Shown in pieces: positions 30,857-43,233 of a stretch of DNA of 64,000 bases (its first letter is position 1; every line of letters starts with the position of its first letter). Origin of the DNA: Favolaschia claudopus (taxonomy: Eukaryota > Basidiomycota > Agaricomycetes > Agaricales > Mycenaceae); assembly GCA_037176885.1 (NCBI GenBank), contig JAWWNJ010000016.1, positions 1,488,001 through 1,552,000 of the forward strand, written 5' to 3'. A model generated the notes under the pieces. That model worked only from the letters and a program-made list of their open reading frames with translations, ran no database searches and had not been told where the DNA came from. A program made the position numbers and the translations under genes.

Positions 30857-31913
30857 ATGGAAGTTGTGATGCCGAAGTTGCCCTACAAGCCGAGGACGCT
30901 GCGAAAGCCCGCTGTCGAAGCACAGCCGGCGATCGTTGAAACCAAGGAGAAAGGGCGGGAGGAGACAGAAGAACAAAATGGCGCTCAGCCGCCGGAGCTT
31001 CCGTATAGGAACGTTCCTCCGGTCAAGCCAGCCAAAAGGCCCAACGAACCTAGAGTTCGGCCGGCGGGAGATCCGCCGTTAGTGGCCAACGAAAAGAACT
31101 ACGAGTTGAAGGCGCCCGTAGAGGACCAGGACGATGAGGAGGTCGAATCCTTGATAAAGGAGATCTTCGGAAACCTGGAAATAGCTCTCCCGCTGGGGAG
31201 ACTGTTCGCCCTCAGCCCGAAGTTGCTGCGCCAGGCTAAGGCGTTGCTCTCGAAGAAGAGGGTCTCGCCCGCTGTTCGAGTAACCCTAGAACAGTTGATT
31301 AGCCACGCAGAGAGAGAAGCCGACGAAGATGACGAGTCCTCCAGCGTAACCGTAGAGGACCTACCTTACGAGGTAATAGTTCAGGTCGCGACAGCGGCCG
31401 ACGGACTTATGCCAGCGGGAGCCCTGATCACCGTCGACCCAGTAGTCCAATATTGGCAGTCGATAGTGGAGGGAGAGCCGGTAAGGGATGTCTTCGTCGC
31501 CATCTCCGACAACGCTTCTGCCGGAGAATCAGCGGCCCTGAGAGTGGTCTTCCCGCTCATTCACGGCGCCGCTGAAGTTGAATGTATTCTGGACGGTGGA
31601 TCGCAGATCGTGTCCATGGCCCTGTCGGTAGCCACCGAACTAGGAGTCAGCTGGGACCCAGATAACTGCATCCACATGATGAGCGCCAACGGGCAAACCG
31701 AGAAGTCAGTCGGTCTGGCAAGGAACGTCCCCTTCAGGTTCGGTGACATGACGGTGTACCTTCAAGTGCATGTCATACGAAACCCGGCCTACAAGGTGTT
31801 GTTGGGGCGACCCTTCGAAATCCTGACCGCCAGCGGTATCAAAAATACCTCTGACGGGAACCAGTTCCTGACTTTGACCGACCCCTCCACGCAGAAGCGG
31901 GTGGTCGTCCCTA
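30857..31913 (+). pseudogene. pro: gypsy protease region truncated at the tandem junction (unit 2)
   Basis: Protease domain with ILDGGSQIVSM and LLGRPF as in unit 1, cut at the second junction (31911-31913) and continuing as a chimeric frame to 31984. No difference from unit 1 was seen in this domain. Confidence 0.8.
31911..31913. other. Tandem-unit junction (unit 2/3)
   Basis: Same CTA breakpoint and same flanks as at 8921-8923, as expected if one duplication event created a junction that was later copied by unequal exchange. Confidence 0.85.
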
Positions 31914-32557
31914 TACACGTTCTTCCTCGCACTGGACGCTTGTTTCCGTCTGAAACGTCGCCTGGTTTCCAGCGCCCTGCGTGATCCTGCGCTCGGCGCC
32001 GGTTGGTCGTATTTCGTCGAGCCGGAGCCGTATCGACAGTACCTTCTGACCGTGACGGATCAGGTGGAGGTGAGCTTTGTCGCTGAATTCTTGTATTGAG
32101 CGCTAACGGGCATTCAAGATGAGTACGTGTAGCGGGTTGGCCGCGCTAGATTACGCCAACACTAAATTCTCGAGGGGATATAGTGTCACCGGGGTTGGGA
32201 TGGGGGTATGCGCGCGCCACGAGTTCGTGCAGCCGACGGGGGTCGCGGACTTACAGAAAGGAGAACGGTGAGTATTTGTTGCCTCCATTTCTCTTATCCG
32301 CTGACCCCGTTCCATCCAGGTACGCCAATATGGATTGGATTACCGCTTGCATCCTTCGCTGGGTCCATGCCCGCCTTCGCAAGGTCGTCTCATACGACAT
32401 TGTTTGCCAATGGTTCAAGCATCTGTTTGAACGCCTCAAACAGCTTCCGCCCCTCGTTCGCCTAACGGTCATCATCCATTTCTTCAATTTCGTCATCCCC
32501 AAGATGCACATACACGCGCATACGCTTAAATGTCAGCTTTGTTTTTCTCTGAACTAC
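31914..32557 (+). pseudogene. Outer KDZ transposase, middle exons (unit 3)
   Basis: Same three exons as in unit 2, but the second exon ends GAACG before the GT donor, so GER-YANMDW joins in frame. This supports loss of one G in unit 2. The gene is truncated on the left by the junction and split on the right by the 13.67-kb element at 32558. Confidence 0.85.
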
Positions 32558-32904
32558 CACCCCATATTGTTAAGTTTTTGTAATATATACTTGAGCAAGC
32601 CAGTCGTACTTTACAAAATAATGTTGGTATCTATAAAGAGTATTTTATTGGTGTTGTTTATAGTTGGGGGATGTCCCCGGCTCCCCGGCATGTCCCCAGA
32701 ACCATCAAACCGCCGGCAGGGAAGCTCAAAAGTGATCTCCATCACCACAGGGACCATGCCGTGGTTTGGGAGGGCCGGCATCTTACAAATAAAAGCCAGA
32801 TTGCTTAATAATCATTTATATATACTAGAAAACATACGGGAATTGCCGTCGGAAACAAAATACGTCGATTATAGCCTAGAAAATGATAAAAACGAGCCCA
32901 GCCC

Positions 32905-35900
32905 CTACCCATCGTCCTCTCCACCGCCCATAAAGTACTCCTCGTCACTCGGCACGTTGCCTGCGCCTCCACCGTCGCTTCCGTCGCTCCCACTGCCCCC
33001 ATCACCGCTTTCATCGCCCTCATCGCCGCCTCCATTGCCCTCATCGCCTCCAATGCTGCTGCTGATGGTCGCTACCGGCCGCTGCGTACGTCTGCGACCA
33101 CGGCCCTGGTGGACCTCGGTCATGGTGACTACGGCGCGTTGTGCAAGGGTACGGTACATGGCGGCCTGCTTGAGAGCGTAGGCGATCGCGCCCTCGCCAA
33201 AAGCCTCCTCTACCTCGCCCACGGGGATATCCTTCGCACGCTGCTCCCACCGCTTGGCCTCGTATTCAAACGAGACCAGGAGGCGGCGATATTCCTCCTC
33301 CAGCAGGAGCACCTCTTCCGCCCACCTCTTGCTCCGAGCTCGCGCTTTCGTCCACTCGATACGCAATGCATCCTCCAGCTCAGCGTCCGTCCCATGCGAC
33401 CGCGCCATCGTCCAGATCCACGAGACTTGGCGCATATTCTCCGCTGGGTTCACCACCATCTCCTCGTCCTCACCATCGCCCTCGAAACCCTCCTCATCCT
33501 CCTCCTCAATCAAAAAGCCTTCCTCCGCACGAATCCTATCCAGCTTCTCCTTCCGTCTCGCATCCTGCTTCTTGCGCAGCGCTTGGCGTTTGGTAAGCTC
33601 TTCAGGATCCTCCATCATCCGGACGTCTTCCCGCTTTAATTTCGGCCAACCCACTCTAGACGAATCCCCGTTGGCCAGCAACCCCAGCGCCCTCCACGCA
33701 GCCTGATATTTCTCGGAATGAAGGCGGATCTTGCTCTCATTGCGGGCAACGAGGGTTTGGGAGCGAGTGTTGGCTCCCTGATGACGCGCATGATTAGCCT
33801 TGTAAGTGAAAAGCCGAGATTTGACGTGAAGCTGATTGCGCAAGCGCTGGAGAGCTTCCGAGCACTGAGCGTCGCGAGCCAGGCTCTCGACGTGCTCAAC
33901 ACTCGCCACGCAGCCAGCCGCCCGCTCAACGGCGCTTAATGCGGAAGGCAGCATCAACGGAATATTCTCCGCGAGCTCGTCAGGTGGCGCCTCCCGCCGC
34001 GCAAGAGCTTGGAGGGCGCCGGGGGTGTACGTCGCCTGCAACTTGCGGAAACGAGTAATACCCCGGCTGAGCTTGCGACGGAGGGCGAGGAGGTCGATCT
34101 TTTGAGCCGTAGTTCCTGCCTTCTTGAGCTCCACCTTTACCCGCACACGCCGCCTGCACCACAAATGGTCAGCGAAGAAAAGACATAAGTAAGCAGAGGG
34201 ACGTACTGCTCATCCTCAAGCTCCAGCCCTTCGAAAATGAAAGCACTAGGGCTAACATCGTGTAGTGCCGGCACACCCTTCCGCACCGCCTCCTCCTCCT
34301 CCTCCGCAAGCTTCAGCCGTGCCTGAGCCTCCGTCATCCCTAAAATGCGTTAGCGTCCCAATCGCAGAAGAATAGGATCAACTTACCTGGGTGAGTGATT
34401 TGGTACGGATTCGGTGCATTCTGAGGATCGGCCTCGTACGCAGCAACCTTCTCCTCCCATCCCTGGACGCGTTCTTCTTGCTCCAACGTGAAGGCCTCAA
34501 AAGCTTCCGTCTGAGCCGCAGACTCGCGTTTTGCGTTGTCGAGGCGCTTCCGTAGGAGAGCCGCTAGATAGAAATGTACCCCAATCAGTGCCATAGAATC
34601 AGCAGCGAAAAGGCGACCCACCTAAACCAATGAGTTTGCACCAGTTCCAAAACGCCCAGTGATCATCAAGACAATCGCGTCGAGAACCCGGACCCATCTC
34701 ACGAGTGCTCGACGCGGACACCACCGACATTGGCCCAAGGGCGCTCGATGCCCTCGCCGTCCGTCTGTCCAGCCCCCGGCAACAAATTGAGGGAGAACCA
34801 CAGTTGGCAAGCTAAGATGTGCGAGTGGATGTGCATTTTGGGGATGACGAAGGCGAAGAACAGGAGGATGATGTGCAAACGCACGAGGGGGGGTAGGTCC
34901 GCCAGACGCTGCTTCAGCTGTTTGTACCACTGGCAAACAATGTCGTACGAAACGACCTTGCGCAGGCGCTGGTGAATCCACCGAAGGAACGACGCAAAGA
35001 TCCAGTCCATGTTGGCGTATCTAAATGCCCTCAGCCAATGACCCGCTGTAGAAACACCGGTATTGCTCACCTTTCCCCCTTCTGCAGGTCGCCTACACCC
35101 GTCGGCTGCACGAACTCGTGCCTAGCGCAAACGCCCATCCCCACCCCGGTGGAACTATACCCTCGCGAGTACTTGGTGTTGGCGTAGTCGAGGGCAGCCA
35201 ACCCGCTGCATGTACTCATCTGTGAGGATGATGAGATGGGTCACATCGGTACGTCCGCCTACAACTCACCTCCACCTGATCCGTGACAGTGAGAAGGTAC
35301 TGTCTGTACGGCTCCATCTCAACAAAATAGCCCAGCCCGTCCCGAGACCGGGGTCGCGTAACTCGCTGGAAACGAGCCGGCGTTTGAGGCGGAAGCAGGC
35401 ATCTAGAGCAAGGAATATGATGTATAGAAATCTGCATGCGATCAGCACGATGCGTAGTGAAAGGACTAGCAACTCACCTCGTTTCCGGTGGAGCGTTCTC
35501 CCAATCCTCGGGGAGGTTGATACCGGGCCTTGGGCATGCAGGACAGCGGATGGCTAGATCCCCTGGCCCTGTCCCATAGACCCCACTGAGCGCGTGCCCC
35601 CGGCCGCCGCGCTTGAGCATCAGTATGTGGCGATACTCTCTTGTCGAGCGCAAGAATTCGGAGTATCGCTTGGAGAGGGCTCCCCCGGTCGCGTCGGTGA
35701 GCTTCTCCAGCGATGTGTAAAAGTCGTACATAGTAGTCTTGCCTTGCAGCGTTTGGGTGTGGAAAAAGTCGAGGAGGCGGAAGGTGAAAGCGGTTCGGGG
35801 GTTCTCGCTGGTGGCAGGGAACCAGCGGCGGCGAATGAGCTGTACGCGAGCAAGTCCCATCTCCAACTCGCGCTCGCACGCGCAAAACCTCACAGCGACC

Positions 35901-36747
35901 TCATGAAGACCGTTGAGGTCGAGGACCGTGAAACTCTCGTGGGCGGAACGCGATCTGCTGCAATCTTCGTGACCAAATTGGATGCAGAGGCCCAGGGATT
36001 TCAGCGAGGTAGGCGAGAAGTACCGTCCATCCCAGCGCTGCAGCGGTTCGAAAGGATGAGCACGAGGGATTGCTAGAAGAGGAAAAAAAGAGCGGACGCA
36101 CCTCTATTCGATGTAGCGGATTCCGCTTGTGCATGTCAACGCAACAAGCGCGGCAGTACAATAGCTCCCCAAAGCAGTCTTTGCAGCGGAACGAGGGCTC
36201 TGCGGCGTCGCATCCAGCGCAGATCTCGGTGGAAGCATCCCCGCATCCATCAAGTCGCAGGAATTCGCGGAGATATTCATCTCGCAACGCCCGGAATTCA
36301 TGTAAGGCCATGTCCTATTAAGCGATGTCAAATTCTGGACCGCAACACCGGAAGCAAACTCACCGAGGGTTTGAACGGGTCGCGTTTTTTGCGAGTCGAG
36401 GCAGAGGTTGCTGGGATGGCAAAGAATCCCCCTAGCTCCATATTGTAGAGTTCGCCATTGACACCCTCTGGCTCAAAGTCGAGTGGATCTTCGGTCAAGG
36501 TGGGATGATCTTCAATGACATTCTCTTGTTGACGCGCTCGCTTGACGGGCGAAGGCGGATCCAGGGATATAACCTCCGAACGGACGCGGCGACCATCAGT
36601 TGTTGGTCGCTGTACCACGGTCTGGATCGGAATGTCGCTTGTAGGCGTGAGGAACTCGTCGACAGACTGGCTGAGGACGTATTGGTTGGGCTGGCGGTCA
36701 GACCCGCGCAATACCGGCTTTGCCTTGGTACTACGTCGTTTCTGCAT
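32905..36747 (-). CDS. CxC2-KDZ transposase of the 13.67-kb element (unit 3)
   Basis: Same nine exons shifted by about 22,993 bp. The last exon (32905-34153) is intact here, giving the complete C-terminal tail that is broken in unit 2. The catalytic exon has one extra base near 34716 (GCGGACACC against GCGACACC), just after DGEGIER, which breaks it here but not in unit 2. Together the copies define an intact parent gene. Confidence 0.88.
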
Positions 36748-37251
36748 TGCTGGGGCTGCTGTGACGCCAGGAAAATAAGGGAAGAAGTCCAGTGATGCGA
36801 TCACAAATCACAAATCATCATCAATCAATCAACAATCTCAAAATGCCAAGTCAGAAACTTGCATTTGTCCCTCATTATCCCTCGTGAAGATCCTCTCGAC
36901 AGCTCTCGACGCTCATACCCTGGCCGAACCCCCATCCGTCGACTCTAATCCACACCAAACCCCGACATTCATTGGTCAAGCATATCAAGCATATCGGGCC
37001 GTACGTACTTGGTGGAATTGACCCGAGTAAGCGCCTCAAAAGGATCTTGATAGCTCATAAATTTGAGGCTGCATCAGGAATGTGAAAACGACCCGCATGT
37101 TTTGAGCGCCGAACCCAACACTACCGCGCCCGTCGTCACCGAACGGTCACTATGGCTGTGCCATCCGTTCGCCGTATGGATCACCGTCAATCCCTTTTGA
37201 AAGAACTTGGATAACGAACTGGCTCCTCCCCTCCGCCAGTACCAAGCGCCC

Positions 37252-39168
37252 ATGCAACTCTTAGGTCTGTTCATCCTTTCTCTCTCCCCGCGAGTACGCG
37301 GCTCCGACCTTGGAGCTGCTGAAAGCCGCCCCCATATCCATCCTCCTACCCCATCACACATATTCTGACCCATCGTCCGCCCCTAGGTCGTCGTACCCGC
37401 TCCCGGGTTGGAGTTCAGCCCCTACGCCCTCCGCCTCCCGACCGTTCGACTCGCAGACCTGTTGAAGCGCCGAGATGACAACCCCGATTCCGACGCTGAA
37501 TCGGAGAACAGCGACAGCGACAGTGAAGAGGAGGACGAGCGGCCGCCCCTGACCCCTCAAACGCTGGGCAAAGCATGTTCGCGCTCAGGACCCAGCAAAC
37601 CGACACCCACTTCCGCCCCTCGATCGCCCGCCCCTGCCTCCTCCGCACGCGCTAACCCCGCTATCTTACCGTTGATACGATGCGCTCGACCCACCGCCGC
37701 ACCTCCCGCTCGTCCTACCGCCACCCCTTCACCCTCCACCCCCACCATACTACCTCTAATCCGCTGCGCTCGTCCTACCGCCACTCCTTCACCCTCAACC
37801 CCCAACATCCTACCCCTGATACGATGTGCCCGCCCTACCGCCACCCCTCCATCCACAAACCCTCCGTTCTACCACTAATACGTTGCGCCCGCCCCACCCC
37901 TAATCCCCCCAAGAAGTCCAGCCCCGCGGAGGTCAAGGCTCGCAAACTAGCCAAGAAACATTCCAAGGACCGCGCCACTCGACGCATCAATCGAGAGAAG
38001 GCACGCGTTCTTGATGGCTCTCAACTGAAATCCATCACCCGCCTTCACCTTCGCCGCTCCGTCTCCGTGCAGCTCGACGTCCAGCTCGCCCGACGCTTCT
38101 TCGCCGCCAGTCGCATCCTCGGGTTGGCAAGCGGTGCGGCAGGACGAAAAGCATACCCGGGGCTATTACCTCGGCGAGCTGCTGGCAAAGTACAGGGATA
38201 TGCAGGTCGTCAATTGGAACGGAGAGCCGACACCGCTCGTCGATGCCGACAACAACATCCTTGTCGGCCTCGGCGGCTTTCCTCCCGACCGAAACGGCAG
38301 CAATTGGCAGCGCGACGTTGCGAAGCCGGCGGCTGAGGCGATGCGTGCAGCCGCGATCGACATCTACACATTGCCGCGCTGGATGCGCAAGCGCTACGGG
38401 CGTTCCAGCAACCGTCGGGGAGGGCACGCTGCCAAGAGCGTAGGGCCTTCAATGGGCGGTGGACAACCCCACCCCCAAAACCTCTCCCATACACCCCGGC
38501 TCTTGGCGATATTCAGCGCGCTGTTCGCCTTGAAGTGCTTTGAGCGCATCGCCGGATGGGGCAACAGTGAGTCCATCCCGCCTGCGGCGCCTATATTACT
38601 TACACCAGCCTCACAGCGCTCTTTGAGGCGTTCTCGCCCGACCTCTTCAATTACTACAGGACCAAACTCACCGAGGTTTGCGAAAACGACCCGCGCATCC
38701 GCCTAAACTTCCCCCTGAAGTTTTCCGTCTTCTCCACGGCGACATTCAACTTCGGCCCCGCCACCATCACCCTTCCCCATATCGACTTCAGAAACCTTGC
38801 CTGGGGTTGGTGCTCCATCACCGCCCTTGGCGATTACGACCCCGACTTCGGCGGGCATCTCGTTCTCTGGGACCTGAAACTCGTCATCCGCTTCCCTCCC
38901 GGCTCCACGATCTTCATCCCCTCCGCGATCCTCCGCCATTCTAACACCAACATCCGGGATCATGAGTACCGCTTCTCGTTCACGCAGTTCACCCCCGCTG
39001 CCATCTTTCGTTGGGCGTATAAACGGGTTCCGTACCGATAAGGACGTCGAGCAGTCCAAGTTCACTACGGCGGCGGAACATGAGCGACGAAGGCGGGATA
39101 AGGAGCGGCGGTGGAACGAAGGCGTCAAAATGTTCCAAAAATGGGACGGGCCCATACGCACTTTATAG
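37252..39168 (+). CDS. TET/JBP-type 2OG-Fe(II) dioxygenase (unit 3)
   Basis: Same three exons as the unit 2 gene. The part from RQDEKHTRGYYLGELLAKYR through LVDADNNILVGLGGFPPD to the second splice site is open here. The dioxygenase core (LPHIDFRN, GGHLVLWD, AILRHSN, EYRFSFTQFTPAAIFRWA) is open through the Arg and the following FTQ, where unit 2 is broken. Private breaks here are an extra C near 37404, one fewer C near 37861, one base in the FFAAS segment near 38105 and one extra A near 39022. The HxD..H..R set required for activity is present. Confidence 0.85.
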
Positions 39169-39727
39169 AACTTTATAGACGTACCTCAATGTTGCAACCT
39201 ACTAGCACCACATATGTACCACTTCCATACCAACATATGTACCACTTCCATACCAATTAATCCACCCTTTGTACGATTCGTGGGATATGATGAACTTGCG
39301 ATATGACGAACTTGCGATATGACGAACTCGATCCTTGCGATATGACGAACTCGGCTCGTATGACGAACTGGTTGTGGACCGAACGCCACGGACGGCGACC
39401 TCGACGGCGAGGTACTTACTCTGCGCACCCAGAATTCATGTGGAATGTGGGTTGGTGTCGTAGCTGCCTGCTTGCAACCTCTTGGGATTTTTAGAGAGAA
39501 TTTTATTTTGACCAGACGCAAAAATCTTTCATGAGCTTCAAGTCAAGTCAAGTACCTACCTTTACCCGGACCCTCATCTCGAAATTTCGACTTCTTCAAT
39601 TTCTTCCTATTCTGGTATCTCTAAACACCGACAACCTCCTAGACTATCTCTGCCACTGAATCAGGCTCAAGCTCACCCTTCATCGCCGTCCAGACCGACG
39701 ACAACGACTCCCATCAAAACTTCTGAC

Positions 39728-40396
39728 ATGCCCCCGAAATCGCGAAAATCCACCCCAGCGCAGCTGGAAGCCGCCGCGCGTTATCGGGAAAGGTGCGTGG
39801 AGGGCACTCACGAACATCTGCGCTACGCTAACCTGCTTTCTCGAAGAAACAAATCACAACTCCAAGCAAAAGCGCGCGACCGTATGGCGCTGTAACACCC
39901 GCCCTCCCCAACGTTCTGCCCGTGCTGAGGCGTTGTTTCCAGGCACCGGAAGAACGTCAAGGACAACCCAAACAAACTTGAGGAGTACCAAGCGCGTGCG
40001 AGGCGGGCGGATGCCCGTTATCGTGAGCGTCATGGGGAGCGGGTCTATTGTCGACAAGCGGACAAACGTGCGACGTGCGACTTGAGGAGTACCAAGCGCG
40101 TGCGAGGCGGGCGGATGCCCGTTATCGTGAGCGTCATGGGGAGCGGGTCTATTGTCGACAAGCGGACAAACGTGCGACGTGCGCCGCTTTATATCTTAAT
40201 TCAATTCTGCTAATTAACATCTACCTATAGGGCCTTCGTTAAGAAGTACGGCGCCGAGGTCTGGCTCAAACGAAATCGCAAAAGCATGCAGCGAGAACGA
40301 GAGGACGAGGAGCGTCCGCAGGGTGACGAAGGGTACGGTGGGGAGGAGGGCGATGAGGAGGGCGAAGAGGGGAGCACCGGTGAGGACTCAGGTTAG
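39728..40396 (+). CDS. Small basic helical protein (unit 3)
   Basis: Same gene structure as in unit 2, including the 104-bp duplication. The second intron has one C fewer. No exon difference was seen. Confidence 0.55.
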
Positions 40397-40578
40397 GGGG
40401 GGGAGGGGCTTGCTGCTATTCGACTCGCTATATCTCGACTTGCTGTATCGTATTCAATGTGCATGTAATTATGGTGCAGACATTCATATTCAAATCACAT
40501 TCAGCATGGTATTTACATTCAGCATTTCTGTATTCAAGAAACTAGACCTGCAACCGTTGTTCTCAGTGTAAATCAAGT

Positions 40579-41413
40579 CTAAAGAAAAGAACAAGCGCAC
40601 CTCGAGTGCCATATTTTGAGATTCATTCGCCGTTGCGATCCATCCTCACGACCTCGCTTATCCCCCCGCACCAAGCGCTCAAACGACCTCTCCGCCTCGT
40701 CAACCTCCGTAGCGTCGGTGAGGTACTCCCAGTACTCATCGCGCGTCTCGAACTCGCCGCTCGCGTCGTACGCGTCGTACGCGTCGTACGCGTCGTTGGA
40801 CGCGTCGTTGGTGCTGGGTGCGTTGGTGCTGGGTGCGTTGGAGACGTCGACGAGGTGCTCGGTGGATTCGTGCGCGGTCGCCGCTACGGCGTCGTATGCG
40901 TCAAACATATCTTGAATAAACGCCTCACGCGCGACCAGGACCAGCAGGCGCTCCAGTCCAGAAATCGCGGGAAGCAAAAGTTCTTGCTTTTCTTTCTCGC
41001 ATGCGGCTCGCTCCTCTTCGGTTTCAGCATTGTTTTGTCGGCGGTCGAGTTTGGCAATAGCCTGGTGAACGGCGGTACGGCGAGCCGCGAGTGAGGTGCG
41101 TATTTCATTGACGAAAGAATCGTCGACCAAAAAGGTCTGGCGGCGTCCGGGACCCATCTCCCGCACATCGGGGCGGTGGTTCATCGCAGCCCACTCCGCC
41201 TCAGAGTCAACTGCGCGAGGTTCTGGGCTGGTGGAGGCGCTGGAATTTCGGGGGCGGGTTCGGCGTTGGTGATGGTGAAGGTGACAGATGGCGGTATGTT
41301 TTCTTTAAATCTGTCGTGGGAGATTGTTAGCCGATTGACAATCAATGATATGATGATATGAAGACAACTCACGCCTCCGCTCTCCCATACCCTCTCGACC
41401 AATTTCTTTCCAT
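40579..41413 (-). CDS. Acidic protein of unknown function (unit 3)
   Basis: The start MERNWSRGYG at 41413 joins across the GTGAGT intron to FKENIPPSV in frame in this copy. A GT-run change near 41227 (GGGCTGGTGG against GGGCTGGGTGG) breaks the Pro-rich segment here. The C-terminus reads on to 40579 because of an extra C near 40668, so the end differs from unit 2. Confidence 0.5.
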
Positions 41414-41612
41414 TCGTTTCTGCTGTGAGTGCGGGCGATGAGCTTGTACGAAGGCAAAACGTTTGGCTTATCAATCCATACGTACTCGTGGCCCGCGGGA
41501 ATGTGGCGTCTCCTGCTATATAGCTCCTCACGAGGTCAACTCCCTTTGCGTCTTCATCCACTCGCACTCGCTTTCTTTGCAAAAAAAACCAAGCCCCAAA
41601 ATCTCTCCAAAA

Positions 41613-42805
41613 ATGGTCCAAGCCTGCGATCCACCGTACTGGAGCCACCAGGATAGCTTTTCGCAAGACCACGACCCCAACGGTCGCTACCACGTCGTCC
41701 TTTGCGGCCGCTCCCCCGGTATCTATACGGACTAGTGCGTCTTTTTTTTTTCTACCGCTCAACTCTTTACTAAAGGCATAACCAACCAGCGAAAAGGCTA
41801 ACGCCCAGACCGATGGCTTTTCTGGCCAGGTGCAGCGCTCGTTCAAGCGTTGGGACGAGGCCGTGCGCTGCTGGCAACGCTTTTGCCTCGAGCGCCACCG
41901 CGGACTCTGTCCTGCCCCTCGCCCCCCTGCAGGGTTCGTTGCGCCGACTCCCATGGACAACCCTCCAGCTGCTCCCTCTCCAGCTCCCCTCTCTCCCGCA
42001 CCGCCCCACGCCGACGTTGCCTCCCCTCCTCACACCCCGACGCCGTGCCCTTTTGTGTGTGCCAGGCCGCACAAACACTACCACCACCCCCAAAAATCCC
42101 CCCACCTGCGCTTTCGGATGCGCCAAGCTCCACGAGCACGTCCCCCCCGAGCGTCCTCAAAGCCGTTCGCTCGCGGAGGCGTTGGCGTCGCCTTTTGAAA
42201 CGCTCGCGTCCCCCGCTCGTCCTCGCGTACCACCTCCTTACAGCCTCACCTTCCCCAACCCAGCGAATGCGCCGACTTCGCCGCCTCCCTCCTCCTCCCC
42301 CCGTCACGCCTCGTCTTCGACGGGGACGTTCTCTCTCGGCTCCCTCACCGATTTTTCTTCCTCACCCCCCCGCACCTCAACCCCCCGCACCCTCGTCGTG
42401 GAGATCGATTCCGATGACGAATACGGGATGCCTGACGCTGACTTCGACATCGAATACGTCGATCAGGTCTTTTGGGCGGTGAAGCACGTCCGTCACGCTA
42501 TCTTCAACGATGCCCCCGCTGCGTTGCAGGCGGCGCTATCCCGCCGGCTGACGGCTTTCACGTTGATGTCGGCGACCGACGTGCTTACCTTGGAGCAGAT
42601 GCACGACGCGCCCACCCCGCAACTCCTTGCCAATGCCCAGCTCCCCAGCTCCCCCGCGCCGGCGCTGACCACTCCCCAGCGCCAGCCTTTGAGGGACCGG
42701 GCCGCTCTCGGGGGGGGTTCGACTCGTCTCCGACCCCTAGTCGCGTCAGCCGCCGTGGAGGGCATTAGGGGCCGTACGTGCACGTTTCTTTGCTATGGAC
42801 GTTGA
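41613..42805 (+). CDS. RNase H1 N-terminal (viroplasmin-like) domain protein (unit 3)
   Basis: Same gene as at 18620. The acidic and C-terminal part is one open frame here, from HEHVPPERPQSRS to the stop at 42805, where unit 2 has two breaks. One extra C near 42090 separates it from the N-terminal domain. Comparing the two copies gives one continuous protein of about 380-390 residues. Confidence 0.62.
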
Positions 42806-43233
42806 TTTGTACTTTGCTATACGCTATCGCTGTTGTTGTATATTCCTCGCTATCCATCCCCCATCCCCCTTCTTGAACTTGTCCCCACCGCTATCTTGAC
42901 TCCCTACCCTTACTCTCATCCCTTCTTGGACTTGACCCTCAATGACCTCTTTCCTTACTTATCGCTATGCTATCTTGGACTTTGCTCGACGACCTGCCTG
43001 TACCTATCTTGCTGTGTTCTTAATTTTCATGTATCTGACTTAGTTGTTTGTAAATAAATTCTGATTCTTGTATATTCGCGTGCGTCAAAATAAGGAACCG
43101 AGAAAGAGATAGTAACTTGGGCGAGAAGACGCTCGTAGAGCGTTTGTACGTAGGTAATGACTTGCCTCGCGTTGCCTCGCGTCCCCACTCGCTTCCCTCC
43201 GCTTTACCTTCCAAAATCTCCTCCAGAAAACCA

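Larger units (their letters stand above)
8924..31913. repeat. Tandem unit 2 (complete, 22,990 bp)
   Basis: Complete unit from the KDZ breakpoint to the gypsy protease breakpoint, including the 13.67-kb insertion. It is near-identical to unit 3; nearly all differences are 1-2 base indels. Confidence 0.93.

Noticed and set aside
32183..33181. 332-residue plus-strand frame running from the KDZ exons into the 13.67-kb element
   Set aside because: Fusion across the element border made of a KDZ exon, TIR and the antisense of the inner transposase.
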